A stretch of DNA of 64,000 nt. Source: Pachyseris speciosa (Eukaryota > Cnidaria > Anthozoa > Scleractinia > Pachyseridae). The notes beneath the pieces were generated by a model that made no database searches, had not been told where the DNA came from, and worked only from the letters and a program-made list of their open reading frames with translations. Positions 12,555 through 23,900 of the stretch are shown in pieces. How positions within the stretch are numbered: the first letter of the stretch is position 1; each line of letters starts with the position of its first letter. The stretch is from contig JAEMWC010000192.1 in NCBI GenBank assembly GCA_016490735.1, forward strand, positions 127,501 through 191,500, written 5' to 3'. Made by a program: the position numbers and the translations under genes.

Positions 12555-12730
12555 AGGTCAATTGTGGGTTCATATGTTGCCGTGAAAGAAATGAGTGTGA
12601 ATGATATATGAAATGAAATCAAATGAAGAATGATCCTCGCGATTTCATTTCCGCAGTTCATATATGATTCATTTCATATATCATTCACACTCATTTCTTT
12701 CACGGCAACATATGAACCCACAATTGACCT

Positions 12731-12771
<41 letters not shown>

Positions 12772-13731
12772 ATCGCACCGGTAATCGCGAGGTCACGGGT
12801 TCAAACCCCGTTGAAGTCCTGAATTTTTTTCAGGCTTCTTTTCGCAATTGCATAAATTGCGTTCATAACTGCGAGGATCCTTCTTCATTTGATTTCATTT
12901 CCGCAGTTCATATATGATTCATTTCATATATCATTCACACTCATTTCTTTCACGGCAACATATGAACCCACAATTGACCTGCTCCCAACGTCAGTGACTT
13001 CATAGCTCAGTTGGTTAGAGCATCGCACCGGTAATCGCGAGGTCACGGGTTCAAACCCCGTTGAAGTCCTGAATTTTTTTCAGGCTTCTTTTCGCAATTG
13101 CATAAATTGCGTTCATAACTGCGAGGATCATTCTTCATTTGATTTCATTTCCGCAGTTCATATATGATTCATTTCATATATCATTCACACTCATTTCTTT
13201 CACGGCAACATATGAACCCACAATTGACCTGCTCCCAACGTCAGTGACTTCATAGCTCAGTTGGTTAGAGCATCGCACCGGTAATCGCGAGGTCACGGGT
13301 TCAAACCCCGTTGAAGTCCTGAATTTTTTTCAGGCTTCTTTTCGCAATTGCATAAATTGCGTTCATAACTGCGAGGATCATTCTTCATTTGATAAGTTCT
13401 GTATATGAGGGAAACCCTGACCCTGTACTCCCCAAATAATCATATTTTTAATTGGATCTTCCTTTGTCATCCGCTAAGTTGACTTCGGTCGTGTATCAGT
13501 AATTGATCCTCAGTTGGGTTTCAAAATGGATTTATAGGCTTCCCTTGCCCGGGATGCTACGTCTTCGATCACGTAAATCACATCTTCGATTGCCGTGTTG
13601 CCAGCATGGTTGTCCTGACGGTGTAGTGGTCATCACACCCGACTAGTATACGGGGGGACGTGGGTTCAAATCCCGCTCAGGGCAAATTTTCTTTCAAACA
13701 TTTATATCTATCTATCTATATTATATATAGA

Positions 13732-13815
<84 letters not shown>

Positions 13816-16743
13816 ATCCAAGAGTTAGGTTATTTAAACATTTACTGCAACTCTGAGTTTCATGCTTCTTTCGAAGCAATCATCAGGCAACTGCCAGAAA
13901 TAACGGTTACAATCACAGAAATTTGAAATACAGAACAATGCATACATTACATTACATACTATTGAGCACTTTATAGTAGATGAGGATTTCAATCCACTTT
14001 TTGGTTATATTCAGCTCCTATTTGTTGAGCACTCTGACTGACTCATCTCCTATCACTATGGAGAAGGTTAATTTGAACTATTCCACCAAGAACATCCCAC
14101 TGCCAGCAAAGAACGAATACTTGAAGAGATTCATCGAGAAGACGGAACATTTCATACGTCGAATGCGATGGAAAGCTCACCATTTCCTAAACAAGACAGA
14201 ATCAACAGCAAACGAGTCATACGGTTTCAAATCAAGAAACTCTCCGCCGCAAATCAACGAATTGTTACCTTTTGAAGATGCCATGACCAAACTTATCCAG
14301 AACATCAAATTCAAGGACACTAAATGCAGTTTCCAAAGTAAATTAAACAGCAACATCAAGAACAAGATCAAGAAGCCAGATACTCTTCTTATTCCAGCAG
14401 ACAAGACCACTAATTTTTACATCATGAATCCTTCCTCGTACGACAAATTGATTAAGGAGAACGTCACCAAAACCTACAAAAAGTCAAGCGACCAACTTGT
14501 AGAAAAATTAGACGCGCAGTCTGCTAGAATAGCTGAACGACTCAAGTTAGATAACCGCATTGAGAAATTGGCTAAGAAAGAAGCATTTATCACGTTGAAA
14601 GATCATAAACCAAATTTTCACGACCATCCATCATGCCGCTTAATAAACCCATCGAAGTCTGAAATTGGTGTAATTAGCAAACATATCCTCGATGAAATCA
14701 ACACCTCCATCATCAGCAGCACTAAAATAAACCAGTGGAAAAACACCTCCAGCGTCCTTACATGGTTTAACAGTCTTGAAAACAAGAATTCTCTCTCATT
14801 CATATGCTTTGACGTTTGTGAGTTCTACCCCTCAATAACTGAGAAGTTGCTTTCCAAAGCACTGGATTTTGCCTCCAAGTACCGTCCAATCAATAGTCAT
14901 GAGCGTGAAATTATCTTGCACGCAAAACGATCCCTGCTGTTCAACGATAATTGCCCATGGGAGAAGAAATCTGCCAACAATCTATTTGATGTCACTATGG
15001 GATCCTTCGATGGAGCGGAGACATGTGAATTGGTTGGATGCTTCCTTTTGTCGCTTCTTACCAAGAAGTACGGCCAAAACATCGGGTTATACCGGGACGA
15101 CGGGTTGGCAGCCTTTAGTGGGAAACCACAGGAAATAGAGAAGATCAAAAAAGATATTTGCAAAGTCTTTCGTGACAACGACTTGAAGATCACAGTCGAA
15201 GCCAACACCACGAAGGTCAATTTCCTAGATGTCACGCTTGACCTTAAAAGTGGGAAGTACTATCCTTACACAAAGGAAGGCAATGTCCCACTGTATGTGC
15301 ATACAAAATCCAACCATCCACCATCCATCCTGAAAAACATCCCTGAGTCAATTAACAAGAGGCTTTCCGAGATATCTTCCGACAAAGAATGCTTCGATAA
15401 CGCTAAGCCCATCTATCAAGAAGCACTCAACAAAAGCGGATATCACTACAACCTGTCATTCAATGCCACACCAAACCAGACACCACGTCCACGGAGAAAC
15501 AGACAGCGGAACATCACATGGTTCAACCCGCCCTATAGCAAGAACGTAGAAACAAACGTCGGAAAATGCTTCCTTTCACTAATTGATAAGCATTCCCCCA
15601 AATCTAACCCACTTCACAAAATTTTTAACCGTAACACCCTCAAATTAAGTTACAGCTGCATGGGCAACATCAAAACAATCATATCTAACCATAACAAAGC
15701 CGAAATTAACAAATCCACACGCACTAATAATCAAACTGAGAGAAGCTGCAATTGTCGGAAACCTGACACGTGTCCCATGGATGGAAACTGCAATGTGGAA
15801 AACGTCATTTACCAGGCTGAGGTCACCACAGAATCCACAAAGGAAACATACATCGGACTTTGTGATACTGCGTTCAAATTGCGGTATAGAAACCATGTAT
15901 GTTCATTCCGTAACGAGCGTTACAAACATGCTACCGAGCTTAGTAAATATATATGGAGTCTCAAAGATAAGAACACTAAGTATGTCATCAAATGGCGCAA
16001 GATAAAACAAGCTAGTTCTTATTCCAATGTTACTAAGAGATGCAATTTGTGTTTGTGGGAGAAATATTTCATTGTTTGTAAACCAGAAATGGCAAGTCTA
16101 AACAAAAGAAATGAGCTGACATCGTGTTGTAGACATGTTAGGAAATTTCTGTTAAGAAATGTCATTATGTAATTAGCGATAACGACCCGTGTGACGCGAC
16201 ACGCCTAGTATGTAATGTAATGTATGCATTGTTCTGTATTTCAAATTTCTGTGATTGTAACCGTTATTTCTGGCAGTTGCCTGATGATTGCTTCGCAAGA
16301 AGCATGAAACTCAGAGTTGCAGTAAATGTTTAAATAACCTAACTCTTGGATTATAATTATTTACAGCTCTAGCTCTGCTATTGAGCACTTTATAGTATGA
16401 TATGGACTTTAATAGAGGTCTGTTTCGTAGACCAACAAAGGGTTAGTCCACTCATCAGTTAAATTCCATATACACTGTAGCATCGCTAAGGTTTATATAC
16501 ATCAGCAGTATGATCGTTACAAAATTCAATATAATATCCAATTGTGGAGTTGGACTAGTTCAAACACATTTATATAAATGTGTTTGAACTAGTCCGACTC
16601 CACAATTGAATATTATATTCACAGCTCTGGTTTTTCCATTGAGCACTTTTATAGCAGATGAAGTCTTCACTTTATCCGCTGATAGTTTAGTGATCCTTTT
16701 GGTTCTGCATCTTTCGTTGGCCCAGGAAGCGCCTTCAACCGTC

Positions 16744-16811
<68 letters not shown>

Positions 16812-17072
16812 CAGTACAGTAAGGTAGGGAGGGGATATATTAGCAACTGAATACCTAAGGATCACAAGCCTATTCCCGTTTGGATGGCGATTCATCAGGG
16901 ATTTCTGAGAAATACAAACAGACAAGGTTAATTTGGGAACAGAAATCAACACTAAGTAAATAAGTGAAAATGTGGCTCAGCCAGGAATCTGGGTCTCCAG
17001 GTTCGATTCCTGGCTGAGCCACATTTTCACTTCATTACTTAGTTGTGTTGATTTCTGTTCCCAAATTAACCT

Positions 17073-17129
<57 letters not shown>

Positions 17130-17570
17130 TAATCAAATATCCATTTATTTATTTTATTTGTTTATTTACCCCCATTTCACCCTTCCTCTGTAAAAAAAAC
17201 CGTTTTGCGTGGGCTGTATATTAAGAAAAAAAAAATTATAAATTTATCATTGTTTGATATATATCATATATATATATATATATATCTGTCTGGATTTGCC
17301 AAAACGTACCTGCGCGAAAGCGGCTCTTCTTGGTGCGGTTTTTTTCTCGTTCATAAACTATCTCCAAAGTAGCCATTATAAAGACTAAAAGAGTGGTTAG
17401 TGCTTTTTTCTCTCCTCCTGCGCCCCTCCTCCTCTCTCACTCTCTCATTGCCTCCCTCTCAGTGCTGTGGAGTGATTGCCGGGCTCGTCCGATGCAAAAA
17501 ACGCCAGTTTTGGACCCATTCCGGTCAAACGGCTGCAAATTTCTGCGGGTACGTTCTTGCGAATTCAGAC

Positions 17571-17638
<68 letters not shown>

Positions 17639-20104
17639 TATATATATAACAATGTGTTTCTACTCAATCTCGTTTCATATGGACTTTAATACAGGTCTGT
17701 TTCGTAGACCAACAAAGAGTTAGTCCACTCATCAGATGGAATTTAACTGATGAGTGGACTAACTCTTTGTTGGTCTACGAAACAGACCTGTATTAAAGTC
17801 CATATGAAACGAGATTGAGTAGAAACATATTGTTATCACCGCTCCATTATTGTTGAGCACTATCCTGGATTTATCAGTGTGGAACTCACCTGAAGTCATA
17901 TCTTATAAAGGAATATGTCAAAGGAGGAGCAGGAAGCATTGGAGAATTTGAGGGGATATGAAGACATTGTTATAAAACAGGCAGATAAGGGGTCAGCGGT
18001 AGTTGTTATGGACAGGGAAAAGTATGTTAGTGAAGCGATGCGGCAGTTAAATGATAAGGAGGTATATATCCCACTGACAAAGGACCCAACAGAGGAAATG
18101 ATTGAGACAAATAATGGACGAGTTAATAGACTCCAAAGAGATGGGTATATTAAGGATTCGACTCTTCAGTATTTATTGATAAACAGTGATGCGAGAGCTG
18201 GGCGCTTTAATCTTCTCCCTAAAATCCATAAGAAAAATTGTCCAGGACGGCCGGTAATCTCTGGCTGTAACACGCCTACAGAGAAAATATCTGCATTTGT
18301 GGACCATCAACTGAAATCGTTGGTACCTCACATTCCTTCATATCTTAAGGATACCAATGACTTTCTGACTAAACTAAAAGAAATGTCGAGGTTTCCGGAA
18401 GGAGCAATTTTAGTCACTATTGATGTGGTCGGCCTTTATCCCAACATCCCGCACAACGAAGGTTTGGAGGCTATTCGAAAAATTCTCAACACAAGGACTA
18501 ACCCGGAAATCCCTACAGATCACATTGTTGACTTGGTGGAATTGGTTCTCAAGAACAATAACTTTGTATTTGATGGCAAACATTTCTTACAAAGACGCGG
18601 TACAGCTATTGGCACGAGAATGGCACCTGCCTATGCTAATTTATTTATGTACGATCTTGAATCACAATTACTGGATTTGGCTCCAGTAAAGCCTTATCTT
18701 TGGCTGCGGTACATTGATGACATCTTTATGATTTGGACGAATGGAGTGGAACAACTACAAGAGTTTCTTACTTCCATAAATCAATACCATGATACCATAA
18801 AGTTTACACGGGACTGGTCAAGAGAGAAGATTAACTATCTTGATGTACAGGTTATTAATAACAATGGTATTATTGAGACTGATCTGTATACTAAGCCGAC
18901 TGATAAGCATCAGTATTTATTCCATACATCATGTCACCCTAGGGGGATTAAACAAGGAATTCCATATGCACAGGCTCTAAGACTTAGACGTATTTGTTCC
19001 ACGTCTACTACTTTTGAGTACAGGGCAGAGGATCTTAGAAAGTTTTTAGTTCATAGGGGTTATCAAGAAAAATTTGTTCGTGACCAAATACAAAGAGCTC
19101 GGGTACTGGACCGGAACGAGCTACTTGTACCGAAGCGACAGACAATCAACAAAAGAACGCCGTTCGTGGTCACCTATCATCCAGGATTGCCCAATATAGG
19201 AGGAATTTTAAGGGAGTTACATCCGCTTTTACACATGTCCGAACGGTGCAAGCAGGCCGTTAGGGATGTGCCCATGATGGCATTCCGTCGTCCAAAGAGC
19301 TTACGAGACCATTTGGTTTGCGCAACGTTACGACCTTTAGAGTGTAATAAGGAGGGCAGCAGGGGAACTCACAATTGCGCTAGTAGTAGATGTGAAGTCT
19401 GTAAGTATCTTACTGTAGGGGAGAGTTTCGCTAGCCATACTACTGGTACACGTTATACTATAAACCATCGGTTAGATTGTAATTCTAGGAATGTTGTTTA
19501 TCTAATGAACTGTAAGGTCTGTGGTTTGCAATATGTCGGCTCCACTACTACCAAGTTCAGGTTGAGGTTCAATAACCACAAGAGCCGACTTCGAGCACAC
19601 TCGAAGATGTCTGCTGCCAGAAAGGAAAGTGACGATCTTGTCTATAAGCATTTCCATGGTCATGGACATCATGGCCTTCAGGACATTAGCATACAGCTTA
19701 TAGATAAGGTCAACGTAAAGGAGGACCTTATTGCTAAGGAAGGTCAATGGGCATATCGCCTCCGATCCTTGAAACCAGATGGCCTTAATGAGAGTGACTT
19801 CTTTTTTAGCCAGAATCGAGAGGCACGTATACGTACTTAGAATTTTGCTTAATTTGGATTTTCACCAGGATGTTGTTGCGTTTTTGGCACTATTTTTCTT
19901 CCCATATATGCTCTCTGTACGCATGTTATATCTGTGCGCGCGCGCGTTTTACTTTTATTTTTGAAATGTAGCGCGCATTTTCGTATTTCAGTGGCATAGT
20001 ATACATTTGTGTACAACGGTTTCCTTCATTCGCCCTGAAGAAGACCGACAAGTCGGTCGAAATATAGGTGATCCTGAAAATTGTGTCCTGTCTTCATTTG
20101 TGTT

Positions 20105-20140
<36 letters not shown>

Positions 20141-20903
20141 TATATATATATATAAGATATATATATGATATATATCAAACATTTATACATTTATATATAT
20201 ATATATATATAATTTTTTTTACAGAGGAAGGGTGAAATGGGGGTAAATAAACAAATAAAATAAATACATGGATATTTAATTAATTTTGCTTTTAATTTTG
20301 TTCAGCTTACTGCAGGAGGATCAGAGAACCATCAAATGGTCGGAAGCATGGTGTTCGAATTTCACATGGCAGTGTGGTTTTGTTTGAGTGCAAACCTGGA
20401 TTTAACTTGGTTGGAGATCGTACCTTGCGGTGTATAAAGGGGAAATGGAATTCTACTGTTCCAGTTTGTAATGGTGAGGACAAAATTTGGTATATTTGTG
20501 GTTTCTTTGTTTTCAACGTGCCTTGAACACGAGTTATAACTTCAATCTTGATATATTGTCAACGTGTTGAGGAGCGTTTATTCCTCATCTTGTGACAGCG
20601 CAGTGTTTCATTGTATGTGGTGAAGCCAAAAACAAAGCAAACTGGCGAATTACAGCAGACACAGACTGAGAAAAAAATAATTGGAATTCGAAGCACTTAT
20701 GTGTGAATAAAGTTTGGGTGGTTTTGGTCTGCTTCTTAGCGGTCAAAAAGGTGCACGAGGTTGGGAACCAGTTACAGATAGATGTAAGGCAAAGCCAAAG
20801 CAAACTGGGAATTACCTACCTTCGACACTTAAAGTATTCTCTGATATACTTCAATGTCGGCAGAGCTTCAGCTTAGTTGTCGAGCAAGGCAATGAGCAAC
20901 TGT

Positions 20904-20934
<31 letters not shown>

Positions 20935-23900
20935 TTCAGACTAGTAAAAATTTCATTTTGGCTAATGGATTTTGCAGTTAACGTTAACTAGCCATTTTGG
21001 CTAATGAAAAGTTCAAACCACTGGAGGACAAGAGGGAAACAAAATGAAAATTAATTTCAAATGTATCACAAAAGAAAATGGAGTTGTGCAAGTGAACAGA
21101 CGATTAACTTTTTCTTTTTCTTTTCTTTTTTTTTTTTCACACTAATGCGATGAACGACAAACGAACTACTTCCCCAAGACTTATTTTCATTATAAAACTG
21201 TCAAATGTCAAGCATACTTATTTCTAAAAAGCTGATAAGTTGCACATCAGTATTGTGGTTGGAAAAGAAAGTACCTTACTGAATCTGCTTGACAGGATTA
21301 ATGTCTGGCAAACTACTCTGGCTAGTAAAAATTAGTTTTGGCTAGTGAATCAAACCTTTCACTAGCCACTGGGCTATGAACTGAAAAGTTAGTCTCGAGC
21401 CCAGACTGTTTTTTTTTGTTGTTGTTGTTGTTGTCGTCCTTTTTCTGGGCACTATTGAGCATTCACCTAGAATCCAAATATTTCTTTATCGAAGGTATTA
21501 AGACATAACATTGTTCTCTTAATAAATCGTATTTCTAGTTATGCTGTGCCCGAGGCCTGCCATTCCAGGAAACTCGTATATAATTTATCCCGGAGAAAAC
21601 CAGGACAGTTATGTTCACGGGACCAGACTCTTTCTGGCCTGTCGGGATGGGCATTACTTAACAGGATCACCAATTATGGAGTGCAACCAGACTGCGTGGT
21701 TAAAGATGGATTTTAGTTGCATTGGTAAGTAACTTTTGGCTGGCTTTAAAAGTTGTGGTAAGGCTTGGTACGTTTTGTTAAGACCATCCTAAAAAGACTT
21801 TTCCACGGTATCTGGCACCATTTTGAATTGATTGGAGGGGGAGGTGGCAACATGGTGAAAATATTAATTAGACAGTACAAAACAATTGTAGTCTTTACAC
21901 TAGAGAAAAAGAAAACTTAGGAACATTTCAAGTCAAGTAATTTTTCGATTCTTCAAGTAAATTTTTTCGACTTAACGCTCTTAACACTCAAGTGATGTTT
22001 TTCCCTCAAGAAATGACTTAAGTTTATTTCCACTCACTGAAAGGCTTCGCCCGCCTCAAAGCTCAAAAATCCACAAGTTGGCTAAGTCGGTTGTAAGGAT
22101 GGTTTTCAAGTCACTTGAAACTTTCTTGAATCGTTTCAATTTTCCGACTATAAGCCTTTATAAACACATGGTTACGTAAAAGTTAGCAGCTCTTAAGTCT
22201 TACTTAACAGCTTAGTGAAAAGACTACCATTTGTACTCGTCTAAGTACGTCCGCTCTGATTGAGAACCATGACATCAGAACAGCTAATAGATCTGTCTTG
22301 TAATTATTTTTGTCAAAAATGGAGAAGAGCTTCTACCTGCAAGGACAAAGTTCTTAAAATTTCATTCAAACCCTTGTATACAAAATTCGCATTGTGAGCG
22401 AAGTGAGAGATTTGTTCTACAAGTTCACTGCCTTCATATCGCGTCTACAAGAACCTGTAAGACTCGAATTTTCGACGAACAAAGATTTTAATTGTCCGGT
22501 TTTGAATTTGAAAAATAAAGTTGGCCAAAAATTAATACATTCACTGTTATGTTATCCGTGTTCCCCCCCCCCCCCCCCCAACCCCTTCCCATCCCCATCA
22601 CCACCCCATCATTAAAAAAGAGAAGATTGGTTTCTAGCCATCGGAAACCGTCAAATGGTCGAGTATTTGAGGAAAAGAGAGAAGAGACATCACGATTTGC
22701 GTTGACCCACATTTATCAGAGCTCGTCTTAGAATTGAATTATCTGAGATGGGTGATTTTATTCCCCCAAACGGCTTAAGCTCTGTCAAGGGGAACAGTTA
22801 AAAACAGCTGACAACTTGGGCCGGCATCTGAACGACTTCGAAAAGGCAACCCAAGACGGGATGGGTAGATTCAATAGATACGCTGACAACGTTCTGACTT
22901 GTTTGTGACTCGTGAATTCGAGTATATGAGCGAGCTTTTGCAGCATGTTGGTGAAAAATTAAAAAAAAATTCAACCTAGTTCAACTTTTGTCCTTTGTTT
23001 TCATTCTGCTCAAATGGCTAATCAGTTTACCCGTCTATGTATTACATTCACGAATTGGCTCATAGGAGCCCGAAGGTCACATTGATTACATTATGGATCG
23101 TGAAAGTTATCTAGATTATTTAAGTTAAAAGACCTTTACTTCTAAAAGAGTTAAGTTTTATAAAAGCAAATCATTACAAAGAAAAACAAGAAAAACTCAA
23201 ATGGAATTAAAATATACAAATGAGATCAAGAACTGATACTTTCTTACAGCTTCCTGTCCTGTTCTTGGTTCAATAAAAAATGGTATCATCACGCCTGTAA
23301 CACTGAAGGGAGGCGGTGAGGTAAAAATAAAGTGTCGCACCAACTACACTTTGGAGGGATCACCGAGGCTCATTTGCACAAATGGAAGATGGAACGATAG
23401 TCTACCTACATGTGGAGGTAACAACAAAAGCAGTTAATGAATGCTTGTTGTCAAGTCAACAACTGATTCAAGTATTTTTTTTATTGGTAAAATGGTTAAA
23501 AGGTGATAATGAATAGAGGAGGTAGTGCAGCTGTATCCATTGGAGATAGCTTTGAGTCAAAGTACATGGTTAAGAGATAGCTGCATAAACAAAACACACA
23601 CACAGTGTGAGACCCAGGGCAAGCAGACAGATACGATGGCAGGGTACGTTAAAACAATGGAAATGGGGAATAGAAAAATGATGATCTGCTTGTGTTCACA
23701 TACAGCACCGTGTGACGAGCCAGCCAGTCCAGTGCATGGAAGGAAGAGTAATCGAGATTACAGGCATGGTCGCTCTGTAAAGTTTTATTGTTCACGAAGA
23801 TATGACAGGATCGGTGCATCGTCCATCACCTGTAACGATGGCACCTGGGATAATCAAGTCCCTGTTTGCAAAGGTTGAGAAAATCTTACCATATGGCATT

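Larger units (their letters stand above)
12491..13393 (+). repeat. tRNA-like repeat array, 250-bp period
   Basis: A truncated inverted unit (tRNA part 12491-12539, minus strand) is followed by three direct units whose tRNA-like cores start at 12746, 12996 and 13246, exactly 250 bp apart. Spacers carry the palindromic ATATGATTCATTTCATATATCAT stretch and a run from CTTTCACGG to GACCTGCTCCCAACGTCAGTG. The near identity points to recent tandem amplification. Confidence 0.85.
13809..16360 (+). mobile_element. Penelope-like element PLE-1 with inverted terminal repeats
   Basis: An intact 730-codon RT/GIY-YIG ORF is bracketed by inverted repeats of about 150 bp (about 13809-13958 and 16210-16360). 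Each carries a canonical hammerhead ribozyme core pointing away from the left edge and towards the right edge respectively. PLEs are known to insert with inverted or direct terminal repeats and hammerhead motifs. The intact ORF and ribozymes suggest a young copy. It lies in the S3-S4 intron. Confidence 0.8.
17643..17845. repeat. Palindrome with hammerhead ribozymes on both strands
   Basis: Two inverted arms of about 90 bp, nearly identical and separated by about 10 bp (ATGGAATTTA), run from TTTCTACTCAATCTCG to its complement. Each arm carries the same hammerhead. This is a head-to-head pair of PLE terminal repeats. Confidence 0.8.

Noticed and set aside
13660..13926. 88-codon frame with poly Tyr-Ile
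   Set aside because: It is produced by the (AT)n microsatellite. The same holds for frames at 16606, 16743, 17393, 17400 and 19988.
22394..22731. Overlapping frames around the poly-C tract
   Set aside because: Proline- and glycine-rich translations come from the homopolymer; no domain or splice context.
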